Origin: Pseudomonas fluorescens
GTDB lineage: Bacteria > Pseudomonadota > Gammaproteobacteria > Pseudomonadales > Pseudomonadaceae
Assembly (NCBI RefSeq): GCF_900636825.1
Contig: NZ_LR134318.1
Span: forward strand, 2,451,501-2,515,500
Reading direction: 5' to 3'
DNA length: 64,000 bases
The notes below the pieces were generated by a model that was not told the origin of the DNA, made no database searches, and worked only from the letters and a program-made list of their open reading frames with translations. This document shows, piece by piece, positions 8,118-17,287 of this stretch. The translations under genes and the position numbers were made by a program. Every line of letters starts with the position of its first letter. The first letter of the stretch is position 1.

Positions 8118-9821
8118 TCAGGAAAGCGGTGGTGTGCGCGGCGGCACCTGGCGCTTGCAGCCGGTCGATTCGAACGCCGACGCCAGACGCAGCAACGTCG
8201 AATCGTCATAGGCACGGCCGGCAAAGGTCAGCCCGGCGGGCATGCCGATGTCGGCCATGATGCCCATCGGCACCGTCACCGTCGGCACGCCCAAGTGGCG
8301 AATCGCGAGGTTGCCGTTGGCGACCCACACGCCGTTGCTCCAGGCAATGTCTGCCGATTGTGGATTGACGTCGGCATCCGCCGGGCCGACATCGGCCACC
8401 GTCGGGAACAGCACGGCATCGAGTTTCAGCGCATCCATCCAGTCTTCAAGATCGAGCTTGCGGGTTTTCTCCAGGCCTCGCAGGCCGTCTGCCAGGGTCG
8501 GGATCTGATCCCACGGCGTAATGCCGCGCTCGGCCATGCGCACGTATTCGTCCATGCCGGCCGCCAGATCGCCTTCGCGATTGGGCAGTGTGCCGGGATC
8601 GTGCGGGAATATTTTCGGCCCATCGACATCGGCCAGACGGTTGAGCTTCGGATCGCCGTTCGCGCGCAGGAAATCATCAAAGGCCCAGGCCGACAGATCC
8701 CACAATTCGTGATGCAGAAACTCTTTGGAAACGATGCCGCGATTGAACACGGTCGGCGCACCGGGACGGTCGCCCTCGCAGTTGGAAACCAGCGGGAAAT
8801 CGACTTCGATGACTTCGGCGCCGGCAGCTTCCAGCGCAGCGCGCGCCTGTTTCCACAGATCGATCACCGACTCGCGGGTGTTGATGCGTTGGCCGGTCGG
8901 GCCACCGATGCCTGGCTCTGTGCTGGTACCGGCGTCGGGGTCGGCGTTGATGTACATCTTCGGCACACCCAAACGCTTGCCGGCCAGTGCGTCGGCCTTC
9001 ACTGCCAGTTCAGCATAGGAAGCAGGGCGCACCGACATGACGCTCGGGATCGGCACCCAAGGCTGCAAACGCCAGAGATCGCCACGGGTGTCGCTGTCTT
9101 CGGCGACGACCACATCAAGCACTTCGAGCAGGTCGGCCATGGTGCGCGCATACGGCACGACGACATCCATGGTCGGCGTCAGCGGCCAGTTGCCGCGCAC
9201 CGAAATCACCCCGCGCGACGGCGTATAGGCGCACAAGCCATTGTTCGACGCCGGGCCGCGACCGCTCGACCAGGTTTCTTCGGCCAGACCGAACGCCGCG
9301 AAACTGGCGGCGGTGGCGGTCCCGGCACCGTTGGAAGAGCCGGAAGCGAACGGAGCGGTCAGGTATTCGGCGTTATAGGGACTCTCGGCGCGGCCATATA
9401 CACCGCGCTGCATGCCGCCATTGGCCATCGGTGGCATGTTGGTCTTGCCCAGGCAAATCGCCCCGGCCGCGCGCAGGCGCTCGATGGTGAACGCGTCGCG
9501 ATGGGCCACAAGATCGACAAACGCCGGGCTGCCGGACGCCGCCGTCAGGCCTTTGACCAGATAACTGTCTTTGGCGGTGTAGGGAATCCCATCAAGCGGG
9601 CCGAGGGTTTCGCCCTTGGCGCGACGCTCGTCGGCGGCTTGCGCTTCTTTCAAGGCGTCGGGATTGCGCACCACCACGGCGTTGAGCGCGGTAGGGGTGT
9701 CGGGCCCATCGTAGGCATCGATCCGCGCCAGATACGCCTGCACCAGCTCGACCGAGGTGGTCTGGCCGGACGCCAGCGCTGCGCGCAATTGGGCAATGGA
9801 CACTTCAGTGACTTCGATCAT
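8118..9821 (-). CDS. Amidase (amidase-signature family)
   Basis: 567 residues. Amidase-signature hydrolases cleave carboxamides with a Ser-cisSer-Lys triad. The catalytic lysine lies in 'GIPYTAKDSYLVKG', the cis-serine in the Gly/Ser-rich 'FASGSSNGAGTATAASFAA', and the nucleophile serine in 'EETWSSGRGPASNNGL'. The usual GGS(S/G)GG pattern is slightly altered (GSSNGAG), and TGGSIR is here TWSSGRG, so this is a divergent branch. No signal peptide is seen and it should be cytoplasmic. It begins at the ATG at 9821. Neighbours give no pathway link and no GGTATACC operator is nearby. The true substrate is unknown; aliphatic, aromatic or indole amides are all possible. Confidence 0.9.
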   Translation of the reverse strand: MIEVTEVSIAQLRAALASGQTTSVELVQAYLARIDAYDGPDTPTALNAVVVRNPDALKEAQAADERRAKGETLGPLDGIPYTAKDSYLVKGLTAASGSPAFVDLVAHRDAFTIERLRAAGAICLGKTNMPPMANGGMQRGVYGRAESPYNAEYLTAPFASGSSNGAGTATAASFAAFGLAEETWSSGRGPASNNGLCAYTPSRGVISVRGNWPLTPTMDVVVPYARTMADLLEVLDVVVAEDSDTRGDLWRLQPWVPIPSVMSVRPASYAELAVKADALAGKRLGVPKMYINADPDAGTSTEPGIGGPTGQRINTRESVIDLWKQARAALEAAGAEVIEVDFPLVSNCEGDRPGAPTVFNRGIVSKEFLHHELWDLSAWAFDDFLRANGDPKLNRLADVDGPKIFPHDPGTLPNREGDLAAGMDEYVRMAERGITPWDQIPTLADGLRGLEKTRKLDLEDWMDALKLDAVLFPTVADVGPADADVNPQSADIAWSNGVWVANGNLAIRHLGVPTVTVPMGIMADIGMPAGLTFAGRAYDDSTLLRLASAFESTGCKRQVPPRTPPLS

Positions 9822-9956
9822 GGGATTACCGCCGTCAAGTTCTCAAATGGGTTGTTCATCGTTGTTATTGTGCAGCGAGCAGAACATTTCGATGGGCGTC
9901 ACTCTACCTTGAACTTCAAATAAAGGCTCGCGCAAGTTCGATAATTATCGGGCTAT

Positions 9957-10745
9957 TCAGCGGAAAAATTCTCCAGGCGTCTCTCCGAACTGCTGTCTGA
10001 AGGCCGAAATGAAGGCGGAAGTCGATTCATATCCGCAAGCCAGTGCGACGTCGGTCACCCGCTCGCCGCGTTCCAGCGGTGTCAGCGCCCCGAGCAGGCG
10101 CAAGCGCTGGCGCCAGGCGCGGAAGGTCAGGCCGGTGTCACGCAGAAACAACCGGGTCAGGGTTTTCTCGGTGACGCCGAATCTCTCGCTCCAGTGACTG
10201 AGCGTGGTCTGCTGTTCCGGATGTTGCTCCAGGCTTTGATAGATCTGTCGCAACCGCGCGTCCTGGGGCAGCGGCAACATCAGGTCGATCTGCGGAGCGT
10301 CAGCCAGTTGATCGAGGATCACCTGAGCCAGCCGTCCATGCGCGCCACTCTGGTCATACTCCACCGGCACCTCGCTGAACGCGCGAATCAACTCTCGCAG
10401 CAGATCGCTGACACCCAGCACATGACAACGCTCGACAGCCCAGCCGGCAACGCTGCAATCGATATACAGGCTGCGCATTTCAGTGTGCGGCGAACTGAAT
10501 ACCCGATGGGGCATTCCCGCCGGGATCCACACCGCCCGCTCGGGCGGCGCAACGAAGCGGCCGACGCTGGTCTGCACTTCGAGCACGCCCTGAATCGCGT
10601 ACGACAACTGCACCCACGGGTGGCTGTGACGTCGGGTCAGCGCACGATTGGGCAGCGATTCGGTGCGGCCATACAACGGACGCGGCAGGCTGGGCAGCCC
10701 GGGAACACTGCGTCTGACGCTCTTGTCGTGTCCTTTTGGCGGCAT
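9957..10745 (-). CDS. AraC-family transcriptional regulator with cupin sensor domain
   Basis: 262 residues from the ATG at 10745 (MPPKGHDKSV); the open frame further upstream overlaps the divergent transporter gene and is not credible protein. The N-terminal part has an AraC-type cupin pattern ('RRHSHPWVQLSYAIQGVLEV', 'PPERAVWIPAGMPHRV'). The C-terminal 100 residues carry two helix-turn-helix units, the second being 'VTDVALACGYESTSAFISAF'. It is transcribed away from the transporter at 10830 with an 84 bp shared spacer, so control of that transporter and of itself is likely. The effector is unknown. Confidence 0.9.
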   Translation of the reverse strand: MPPKGHDKSVRRSVPGLPSLPRPLYGRTESLPNRALTRRHSHPWVQLSYAIQGVLEVQTSVGRFVAPPERAVWIPAGMPHRVFSSPHTEMRSLYIDCSVAGWAVERCHVLGVSDLLRELIRAFSEVPVEYDQSGAHGRLAQVILDQLADAPQIDLMLPLPQDARLRQIYQSLEQHPEQQTTLSHWSERFGVTEKTLTRLFLRDTGLTFRAWRQRLRLLGALTPLERGERVTDVALACGYESTSAFISAFRQQFGETPGEFFR

Positions 10746-10829
10746 CTGGAGGATCTTCGGCGTTAGTCGGTAATTGGCGGCCACGTTAAAGTCGCAACCA
10801 CGTGCTGGCAACCCCCGGATGAGCAAACC

Positions 10830-11828
10830 ATGACGCGCCCAAGATTTCTTCCCGACAACTTCACCCTGACCTTGATCGGCGTCGTGCTGCTCGCCAGTTT
10901 TCTGCCGGCCAGCGGACAAGTCGCGGTCGGCTTCGGCTGGCTGACCAACATCGCCATCGCCCTGCTGTTTTTCCTGCATGGCGCCAAGTTGTCCCGCGAG
11001 TCGATCATCGCTGGCGCCGGCCACTGGCGTTTGCATTTACTGGTGTTCGGTTTGACCTTCGTCCTGTTTCCGCTCCTCGGTCTGGCGCTCAAACCGCTAC
11101 TGTCGCCATTGGTCGGTGATCAGCTGTACATGGGCATGCTTTACCTCTGCGCATTGCCGGCCACGGTTCAGTCGGCGATCGCGTTCACCTCACTGGCCCG
11201 GGGCAACATTCCGGCTGCGATCTGCAGCGCGGCGGCGTCGAGTCTGTTCGGAATTTTCCTCACGCCGTTGCTGGTGACGCTATTGCTGAATGTCCACGGC
11301 GACGGCGGCTCGACCCTCGATGCGATTGTGAAGATCAGCGTGCAACTGCTGCTGCCATTCATCGCCGGACAGATCGCCCGACGCTGGATCGGCGCGTGGG
11401 TGGGGCGCAACAAGAACTGGCTGAAGTTTGTCGACCAGGGTTCGATCCTGCTGGTGGTTTATGGTGCTTTCAGCGAGGCGGTCAATGAAGGTATCTGGCA
11501 TCAGATCCCGCTTGTCGAGCTAATGGGTCTGGTTGTGGTGTGCTGCATTCTGCTGACGCTGGTACTGCTGGCGTCGACCCTGCTCAGCAAAGCGTTCGGC
11601 TTCAGCCTGGAAGACCGCATCACGATTCTTTTCTGCGGCTCGAAAAAGAGCTTGGCCACCGGCGTGCCGATGGCTCAAGTGTTGTTTGCCGGCAGCACCA
11701 TTGGCGTGTTGATCCTGCCGCTGATGTTGTTTCATCAGATTCAGTTGATGGTGTGCGCGGTGTTGGCGCAGCGCTATGCGAAACGGCAGGAATCGGTTCC
11801 GGAGTTGATGGCGCAAGTCGACCCGTAA
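10830..11828 (+). CDS. Bile acid:sodium symporter (BASS) family transporter, SBF-like branch
   Basis: 332 residues with about ten hydrophobic segments. The opening 'PDNFTLTLIGVVLLASFLPA' and 'NIAIALLFFLHGAKLSRESI', together with 'CALPATVQSAIAFTSLARGN' and 'CGSKKSLATGVPMAQVLF' late in the protein, are typical of the bacterial YfeH/SLC10A7-like branch. The family moves organic anions with sodium; in bacteria the substrates are mostly unknown. It is divergent from the AraC regulator, which probably controls it. Confidence 0.9.
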   Translation: MTRPRFLPDNFTLTLIGVVLLASFLPASGQVAVGFGWLTNIAIALLFFLHGAKLSRESIIAGAGHWRLHLLVFGLTFVLFPLLGLALKPLLSPLVGDQLYMGMLYLCALPATVQSAIAFTSLARGNIPAAICSAAASSLFGIFLTPLLVTLLLNVHGDGGSTLDAIVKISVQLLLPFIAGQIARRWIGAWVGRNKNWLKFVDQGSILLVVYGAFSEAVNEGIWHQIPLVELMGLVVVCCILLTLVLLASTLLSKAFGFSLEDRITILFCGSKKSLATGVPMAQVLFAGSTIGVLILPLMLFHQIQLMVCAVLAQRYAKRQESVPELMAQVDP

Positions 11829-11867
11829 TCCCGCGCTTGATATAGGCCGCGCACTGTTTGACTTGCC

Positions 11868-12030
11868 GCCATCGCCAGCAGGGCTGGCTCCCACAGGTTC
11901 TGCGGGATGCCAGCAATTTCGAACGCAGCGCAAATCCCTGTGGGAGTCAGCCCTGCTGGCGATTGGGCCGGCGCAGGCGGCATTTGGATTGACTGATCCG
12001 CCGCCATCGCCAGCAGGGCTGGCTCCCACA
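11868..12030. repeat. Three REP-type arms, family A variant
   Basis: Three copies of gccagcagggctggctccca lie at about 11872, 11941 (inverted) and 12007, so one inverted pair plus one extra arm. They fill the gap between the transporter stop and the end of the repeat protein; I see no gene in 11829-12085. Confidence 0.75.
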
Positions 12031-12085
12031 ATTAGCACCTGGGGCCAGGCCGCCGGTTCGCGCAAAAAATGGTTTGCGCCGAGGA

Positions 12086-12616
12086 TTACTGAGGGCTGTT
12101 GAACTGATCGGAGTAGCTACCAGACATCAATGCCGAGGCGACTCGATCAGAGCCGACGCCCGCGCGCGAATAGGCGACGCGGTTAACCCCGGTGCGATCA
12201 GCGCCATCTGCGGCCAGTGCGCCGACGCCAACATGGTCGGAACCATCAGCAGCCACGGCACCCGCGCCAACATGGTCGGAGCCATCAGCAGCCACGGCAC
12301 CCGCGCCAACATGATCGGAGCCATCAGCAGCCACGGCACCCGCGCCAACGTGGTCGGAGCCATCAGCAGCCACGGCACCCGCGCCAACATGGTCGGAGCC
12401 ATCAGAAGCCACGGCACCCGCGCCAACGCGGTCGGAACCATCAGAAGCCACGGCGCCCGCGCCCACATGATCAGAGCCATCTGAAGCAACAGCCCCGGCC
12501 CTCACATGATCGGCCCCGTCTGAAGCCAGCGCCTGGGGCTGGGCGGCCCACGCGCCGGGTATTGCAACGGTCGCCGCGACCGTCAGTATCACGCCTGACA
12601 GCAATCTGTATTTCAT
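12086..12616 (-). CDS. Secreted 13-residue-repeat protein of unknown function
   Basis: 176 residues from the ATG at 12616, chosen because GGAG lies six bases upstream; longer starts to 12733 would precede the signal peptide. Residues 1-24 (MKYRLLSGVILTVAATVAIP...) form a clear Sec signal. Residues 31-147 are nine tandem copies of a 13-residue unit with consensus (S/A)DGSDHVGAGAVA. The last copy is degenerate and a 29-residue non-repeat tail ends in QFNSPQ. Each unit has Asp-Gly and Ser-Asp pairs and small residues, suggesting an extended or beta-solenoid secreted domain. The central copies are nearly identical in DNA as well, so copy number may vary. I cannot assign a function. Confidence 0.75.
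   Translation of the reverse strand: MKYRLLSGVILTVAATVAIPGAWAAQPQALASDGADHVRAGAVASDGSDHVGAGAVASDGSDRVGAGAVASDGSDHVGAGAVAADGSDHVGAGAVAADGSDHVGAGAVAADGSDHVGAGAVAADGSDHVGVGALAADGADRTGVNRVAYSRAGVGSDRVASALMSGSYSDQFNSPQ
12176..12526 (-). repeat. 39-bp tandem repeat array, nine units, inside the repeat-protein gene
   Basis: The units are 39 bp, in frame (13 codons), and the middle units differ by only one or two bases. There are no spacers, so it is not a CRISPR array. Such minisatellites change length by slippage or recombination, which would alter the encoded protein by 13 residues per step. Confidence 0.9.
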
Positions 12617-12845
12617 GATCATCTCCACGCCCACTCTGGTTGGCGAAAGGCACGGGCGCACCGTCAGGCGCACGAGTGTCGACGTCATCGGTATCGAACT
12701 GAACGAGTATAGATCGCTGCACGCCAGCGGCATGCTCAGCGGATCAACGGGCTTAGGCGTTTGCCTTATTGCTCAGCCTAGGCACGGCTGAAATCAATCT
12801 AAAAAAGCTGAGTCGCGGCAGTGAGCCTTTGCTAGGCTCAACAAG

Positions 12846-13084
12846 GTAGGCGAAGACGCAGACTGATGCGCAATCGGATAGCAAGGGGGCGTGGGGCGCG
12901 CTCCGAAAGGTACACGGTTAGAAAGATCTCCGTGCTGAGATCCAGCCCTTATGCCGTGTGAAGCAGCCGAGGCCGTACCCGTTCAAACTGGCCCGGTACT
13001 GTGGGAAGCCCGATAAACCTTGTAAGCCAGAGACCAGCACTGGCCGCCTGCTCGAACACCAAAGCCCGCCTCGTGCGGGCTTTG
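12846..13084 (+). ncRNA. Possible small RNA ending at an intrinsic terminator
   Basis: A 480 bp gap (12617-13098) has no convincing gene. A GCTAGGCT box at about 12831-12838 resembles a stationary-phase sigma factor -10 element. The GC-rich stretch downstream has several potential stems and runs into the hairpin at 13061-13084. The reading frame at 12958-13164 looks like chance. This is inference from layout only; I do not recognise a known family. Confidence 0.25.
13061..13084. terminator. Bidirectional intrinsic terminator
   Basis: The stem AAAGCCCGC/GCGGGCTTT has a five-base loop. On the reverse strand it follows the cystathionine gamma-lyase family gene (stop at 13099); on the forward strand it could end the possible small RNA. 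Confidence 0.75.
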
Positions 13085-13098
13085 TCGTTCCTGCGGGC

Positions 13099-14271
13099 TC
13101 AGATCGATTGCAGCGCCTGCGCCAGATCGGCGCGCAGATCGTCGAGGTCCTCAACCCCGACTGACAGGCGCACCAGACCGTCGCCGATCCCCAGCTTCGC
13201 GCGGGTCTGCGCCGGAATGGTCGCGTGGGTCATGATCGCCGGGTGCTCAATCAGGCTTTCCACACCGCCGAGACTTTCCGCTAGGGCGAAGATCTTCACA
13301 TTCTCGAGAAAGCGTCGGGCACCGGCCAGATCCGTGTTCAGATCGACGGAAATCATGCCGCCGAAACCGTGCATTTGGCGCTTGGCCAATTCGTGCTGCG
13401 GGTGCGACGGCAGGCCTGGGTAGTGAACGCGCTTGACCTGCGCTTGCTGCTCCAGCCACTGCGCCAGTTCCAGCGCATTGCTGCAGTGGCGCTCCATGCG
13501 CAGCGCCAGAGTTTTCACCCCGCGCAGGGTCAGAAAGGCGTCGAATGGCCCGGCAATTGCGCCGACGGCGTTCTGCAAAAAGCCCAGTTTCTCGGCCAGT
13601 TCAGCGTTTTGCCCGACCACGGCAATACCGCCGATCACGTCCGAGTGGCCGTTCAAGTATTTGGTCGTCGAATGCAGGACGATGTCGAAGCCCAACTCCA
13701 GCGGCCGCTGGATATACGGGCTGGCGAAAGTGTTGTCGGCGACGCAGATGATGCCGCGTGCGCGGCAGATGCGGGCGATGGCGGCCAGGTCTGACAGGCT
13801 CAGTAACGGATTGGTCGGCGTCTCGACCATGACCATCCGCGTGTCATCCTGCAATGACGCTTCGAATGCCGATAGATCGGTCAGGTCGACAAAGCTGAAG
13901 CGGTGCCCGGCACTGCGCTGACGGACCTTGTCGAACAGGCGAAACGTGCCGCCATACAGGTCGTTGCCCGAGACGATGTGTGAACCGGCATCGAGCAATT
14001 CGAGTACCGTGGAAATCGCCGCCAGCCCGGAGGCAAACGCAAACGCGCGAGTGCCACCTTCAAGATCCGCCACGCAGCGTTCCAGCGCAAACCGCGTCGG
14101 GTTGTGCGAGCGGCCGTAATCCAGACCCTTATGCACGCCGGGACTTTCTTGCAAGTAGGTGGAGTTGGCGTAGATCGGCGGCATCAGCGCGCCGGTGCTC
14201 GGGTCCGGCGCTTGCCCGGCGTGGATGACGCGGGTCGCGAAACTTTGCGATTTGTTGTCGTGTTGAGTCAT
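13099..14271 (-). CDS. Cystathionine gamma-lyase/synthase family PLP enzyme (transsulfuration)
   Basis: 390 residues, typical of the Cys/Met-metabolism PLP family. Visible are 'YGRSHNPTRFALERCVADLE', 'AFASGLAAISTVLELLDAGS', the phosphate-binding 'SGNDLYGGTFRLF', and the PLP lysine in 'DIVLHSTTKYLNGHSDVIGG'. The cystathionine beta-synthase gene lies just upstream with a four-base ATGA overlap. This pairing points to the lyase role, homocysteine to cystathionine to cysteine (reverse transsulfuration). A cystathionine gamma-synthase activity cannot be excluded from sequence. It ends at a strong terminator (13061-13084). Confidence 0.9.
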   Translation of the reverse strand: MTQHDNKSQSFATRVIHAGQAPDPSTGALMPPIYANSTYLQESPGVHKGLDYGRSHNPTRFALERCVADLEGGTRAFAFASGLAAISTVLELLDAGSHIVSGNDLYGGTFRLFDKVRQRSAGHRFSFVDLTDLSAFEASLQDDTRMVMVETPTNPLLSLSDLAAIARICRARGIICVADNTFASPYIQRPLELGFDIVLHSTTKYLNGHSDVIGGIAVVGQNAELAEKLGFLQNAVGAIAGPFDAFLTLRGVKTLALRMERHCSNALELAQWLEQQAQVKRVHYPGLPSHPQHELAKRQMHGFGGMISVDLNTDLAGARRFLENVKIFALAESLGGVESLIEHPAIMTHATIPAQTRAKLGIGDGLVRLSVGVEDLDDLRADLAQALQSI

Positions 14272-15644
14272 GCGAGGGATCTCCGTAATTGGTTGAGCAT
14301 GTCGGTGCGGGTGATCAGCCCATGGAAACCTGAGGCATCGGCGACGATGGCGACGAGACCACGGCTGAGCACCGATTCCAGCTCGGAAAGGCTGGCGCCG
14401 GGGGCAAGGGTTTGCAGTTTGTCGGTCATCACGCTGGACACCGATTGGCTGAAGCGCGCTGCATCTTCATGCACGCCAAGAAGGATGTCGGATTCGTCGA
14501 TCACCCCGACCAGTTGTTTGCCTTCCACCAGCACCGGCAGTTGCGAAACGTCCGCCAGGCGCATGCGCTGGAACGCGGTCAGCAGGGTGTCATCGGGGCC
14601 GACGCTGATTACGCGGCCGTCTTCGAAGCGCCGGGCGATCAGGTCGCGCAGATCGCCATAGCCCTTGCGTTGCAACAGGCCCTGGTCAGTCATCCATTGA
14701 TCGTTGTAGACCTTCGACAGATAACGCGTGCCGGTGTCGCAGACGAAACTGACCACGCGTTTCGGCTCGGTCTGCTCGCGGCAATAGCGCAGCGCGGCAG
14801 CAAAGAGGGTGCCGGTCGACGAACCACCGAGAATGCCTTCAGCCTTGAGCAGTTGCCGGGCGTGGTCGAAGCTTTCTGCATCGCTGATCGAGTAGGCGTG
14901 GCGCACGCTCGACAGGTCGGTAATCGATGGAATGAAATCTTCACCGATGCCTTCGACGGCCCATGATCCGGGCTTCGGCAGCGAGCCGTCGCGACTGTAT
15001 TGCGCCATGACCGAGCCGATTGGGTCGGCCAGGACCATCTCCAGATTCGGCTGCACGCGTTGAAAGAATCGGGTCAGCCCGGTCAACGTGCCGGCCGAGC
15101 CAACGCCCACCACGATCGCATCCAGATCATGTTCGGTCTGTGCCCAGATTTCCGGTGCGGTGCTGCATTCGTGGGCCAGTGGGTTGGCCGGGTTGTTGAA
15201 CTGGTCGGCGAAAAACGCGCCGGGAATGTCTTTCGCCAAGCGTGCGGCGACGTCCTGGTAATACTCGGGATGACCCTTGCCGACGTCGGAGCGGGTGATG
15301 TGCACTTCGGCGCCCATCGCCTTCAAGTGCAGGACTTTTTCGGTGGACATCTTGTCCGGCACCACCAGCACCACGCGATAGCCCTTGACGCGCCCGACCA
15401 GTGCCAGGCCGAGTCCGGTGTTGCCGGCGGTGGCTTCGACAATGGTGCCGCCGGGTTGCAGACGCCCGTCGCGCTCCGCCGCGTCGATCATGGCCAGACC
15501 GATGCGATCCTTGATCGAGCCGCCGGGGTTTTGTGATTCGAGTTTGAGAAACAGTGTGCACGGCCCGGTATCAAAACGGGTCACGCGCACCAACGGGGTA
15601 TTGCCGATCAGCCCAAGCACGGCAGGGCGGGAATCTTTTGACAT
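14268..15644 (-). CDS. Cystathionine beta-synthase with C-terminal CBS-domain pair
   Basis: 458 residues from the ATG at 15644 (MSKDSRPAVLGLIGNTPL), which has AAGGAA seven bases upstream; longer frames run into a REP element. The catalytic PLP fold has 'LESQNPGGSIKDRIGLAMID' with the Schiff-base lysine, 'EATAGNTGLGLALVGRVKGY', and the phosphate loop 'VGVGSAGTLTGLTRFF'. Residues from about 340 form two CBS motifs ('ISVGPDDTLLTAFQRMRLAD', 'LAPGASLSELESVLSRGLVA'). It condenses serine and homocysteine to cystathionine, feeding the lyase gene it overlaps. The paired genes make a complete reverse transsulfuration operon. Confidence 0.93.
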   Translation of the reverse strand: MSKDSRPAVLGLIGNTPLVRVTRFDTGPCTLFLKLESQNPGGSIKDRIGLAMIDAAERDGRLQPGGTIVEATAGNTGLGLALVGRVKGYRVVLVVPDKMSTEKVLHLKAMGAEVHITRSDVGKGHPEYYQDVAARLAKDIPGAFFADQFNNPANPLAHECSTAPEIWAQTEHDLDAIVVGVGSAGTLTGLTRFFQRVQPNLEMVLADPIGSVMAQYSRDGSLPKPGSWAVEGIGEDFIPSITDLSSVRHAYSISDAESFDHARQLLKAEGILGGSSTGTLFAAALRYCREQTEPKRVVSFVCDTGTRYLSKVYNDQWMTDQGLLQRKGYGDLRDLIARRFEDGRVISVGPDDTLLTAFQRMRLADVSQLPVLVEGKQLVGVIDESDILLGVHEDAARFSQSVSSVMTDKLQTLAPGASLSELESVLSRGLVAIVADASGFHGLITRTDMLNQLRRSLA

Positions 15645-15773
15645 GTCGGTTTCCTTCGGTGAGTCATAGCGCTTCATGCGCAGGCAGTCCTCTTGCAAGC
15701 AACATAGGCCGGGTCGGCAGTGCTCGCAACTTAAAAACTCGCATGGCGCTTTGATGTTGTTTTTAAAGAGCCA

Positions 15774-15808
15774 GATCAAAAGATCGCAGCCTTCGGCAGC
15801 TCCTACAG
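15774..15808. repeat. Solo REP arm, family B
   Basis: One arm only (atcaaaagatcgcagccttc followed by ggcagctcctacag), in the divergent spacer between the cystathionine beta-synthase gene and the metE remnant. Nothing else is recognised in 15645-15921. Confidence 0.7.
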
Positions 15809-15921
15809 GGACAGTGGGGTATGAATGAAACTTGTGATGATCAGGAATATATTGAGTTTGTCTCATGCCATTCCGGTGGCGACAATGGCCGCCATCGAAT
15901 AAGCACCTGGAGTTTTACCTC

Positions 15922-17193
15922 ATGGCATTGGCCCATTCCCTTGGATTTTCGCGCACCGGCCGCGACCGCGAATCGAAGAAAGCCCAAGAGGCGTTCTGGA
16001 AAGGCGAACTGGACGAGGCGGGCCTTCGTGAAGTCGGACGCGAGCTGCGCAAGTCGCACTGGGCCCTGCAGAAAAACGCTGGCATCGAATTGCTGCCGGT
16101 CGGCGATTTCGCTTGGTACGACCAGGTGCTGAACCACTCGCTGATGTTCGGAGTGATCCCCGAGCGCTTCCGTCCGCAGGATGGCAAGGCCACGCTGCGG
16201 ACCCTGTTTGGCATGGCTCGCGGGATCAGCGACAGCTGCTGTGGCGACGCCCATGCGCAGGAAATCAACAAGTGGTTCGACACCCATTACCACTACCTCG
16301 TGCCGGAATTCAGCCTCGATCAGCAATTCCAGCTGGGCTGGGATCAGTTGTTCGAAGAAGTCGAGGAAGCGCGTGCGCTGGGGCATGCCGTCAAACCGGT
16401 AATCCTTGGTCCGCTGACGTATTTGTGGTTGGGCAAGGCCAAGGGGGCCGACTTCGACAAACTGGAATTGCTCGACCGTTTGCTGCCGCTGTACGGGCAG
16501 ATATTTTCGCGTCTTGCCGCCCAAGGCGTGGAGTGGGTGCAGATCGATGAGCCGATCCTGGTGCTCGATCTGCCTCAGACATGGAAGAACGCATTCGAGC
16601 GCGCCTACAACCAGATCCAGCGTGATCCGCTGAAAAAACTGCTGGCCACGTACTTTGGTGGTCTGGAAGAAAACCTTGGTCTGGCGGCGAACCTGCCAGT
16701 CGATGGTTTGCACATTGATCTGGTGCGGGCACCGGAACAGTACCCGACCATTCTTGACCGTCTGCCGGCTTATAAAGTGTTGTCGCTGGGGGTGGTCAAT
16801 GGCCGGAATGACTGGCCTTGCCATCTGGAAAATGTGCTGGCGACCGTTCGCCATGCGCACGAGCGGCTGGGCGATCGGCTGTGGGTCGCGCCTTCATGCT
16901 CGCTGCTGCACAGCCCGGTGGACGTGGATCGTGAAGACGCGCTCGATGTTGAGCTGAAGAGCTGGCTGGCGGTTGCCGTGCGAAAGTGCACGGAAGTGGC
17001 GGTGTTGGCTCAAGCGGTCAGCGAACCGGAAGAAAGGCTGTCGTTGCGGCATGCGTAGTGGAAGCTTTAGCTGGATTGGGTCAACCCGGACTGCGGCCTG
17101 AAACCCGGCGGCTGGGCCGAGAGCGAAGCGGCGTTCTTGCACATGTTCAGCCCCGCCCGGCAACTGCGTACCCTGCAACACCATCCCCTGTAG
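15922..17193 (+). pseudogene. metE: metE remnant: cobalamin-independent methionine synthase with large internal deletion
   Basis: From the ATG at 15922 (MALAHSLGFSRTGRDRESKK) the frame encodes a good MetE N-terminal domain through 'DLWVSPSCS'-like 'RLWVAPSCSLLHSPVDVDRE' and 'LKSWLAVAVRKCTEVAVLAQ', then hits TAG at 17056. After a second in-frame TAG (17068) the same frame resumes with 'LDWVNPDCGLKPGGWAESE' to a stop at 17191, the recognisable extreme C-terminus of MetE. About 320 residues are missing, including the His/Cys zinc-binding catalytic half. The surviving 378-residue open part cannot make methionine. MetE is normally 755-770 residues. The cell must rely on MetH or another metE copy. 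Confidence 0.85.
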
Positions 17194-17287
17194 GAGCTGC
17201 CGCAGGCTGCGATCTTTTGATTTTGCTTCAAAAGATCAGATCAAAAGATCGTCCGAACGCGGCCCGAACCTGCGGCAGCTCCTACAT
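17191..17287. repeat. Asymmetric REPIN-type repeat, family B hybrid
   Basis: The left arm is the standard gtaggagctgccgcaggctg form. The right arm carries a cgtccgaacgcggcccga insertion also seen in the repeats at 46713 and 53179. It begins at the last metE stop codon. The rest of 17194-17418 shows a further half arm at about 17321 (gcgagcaggctcgctcccac) and no gene. Confidence 0.75.

Noticed and set aside
8295..9923. 542-codon forward open frame
   Set aside because: It lies opposite the amidase gene, which has clear catalytic motifs; this frame has none.
12074..12484. Forward open frame through the tandem repeats
   Set aside because: It has no signal peptide or ribosome site; the reverse-strand frame has both.
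12176..12526. Regular repeats that could be taken for a CRISPR array
   Set aside because: The repeats abut without spacers, have a period of 39 bp, and stay in frame in a signal-peptide protein.
12958..13164. 68-codon forward frame
   Set aside because: It runs through a strong terminator and into the end of the transsulfuration gene.
14268..15866. Longer start for cystathionine beta-synthase
   Set aside because: The extra residues would be encoded by a REP arm; the ATG at 15644 has a good ribosome site.
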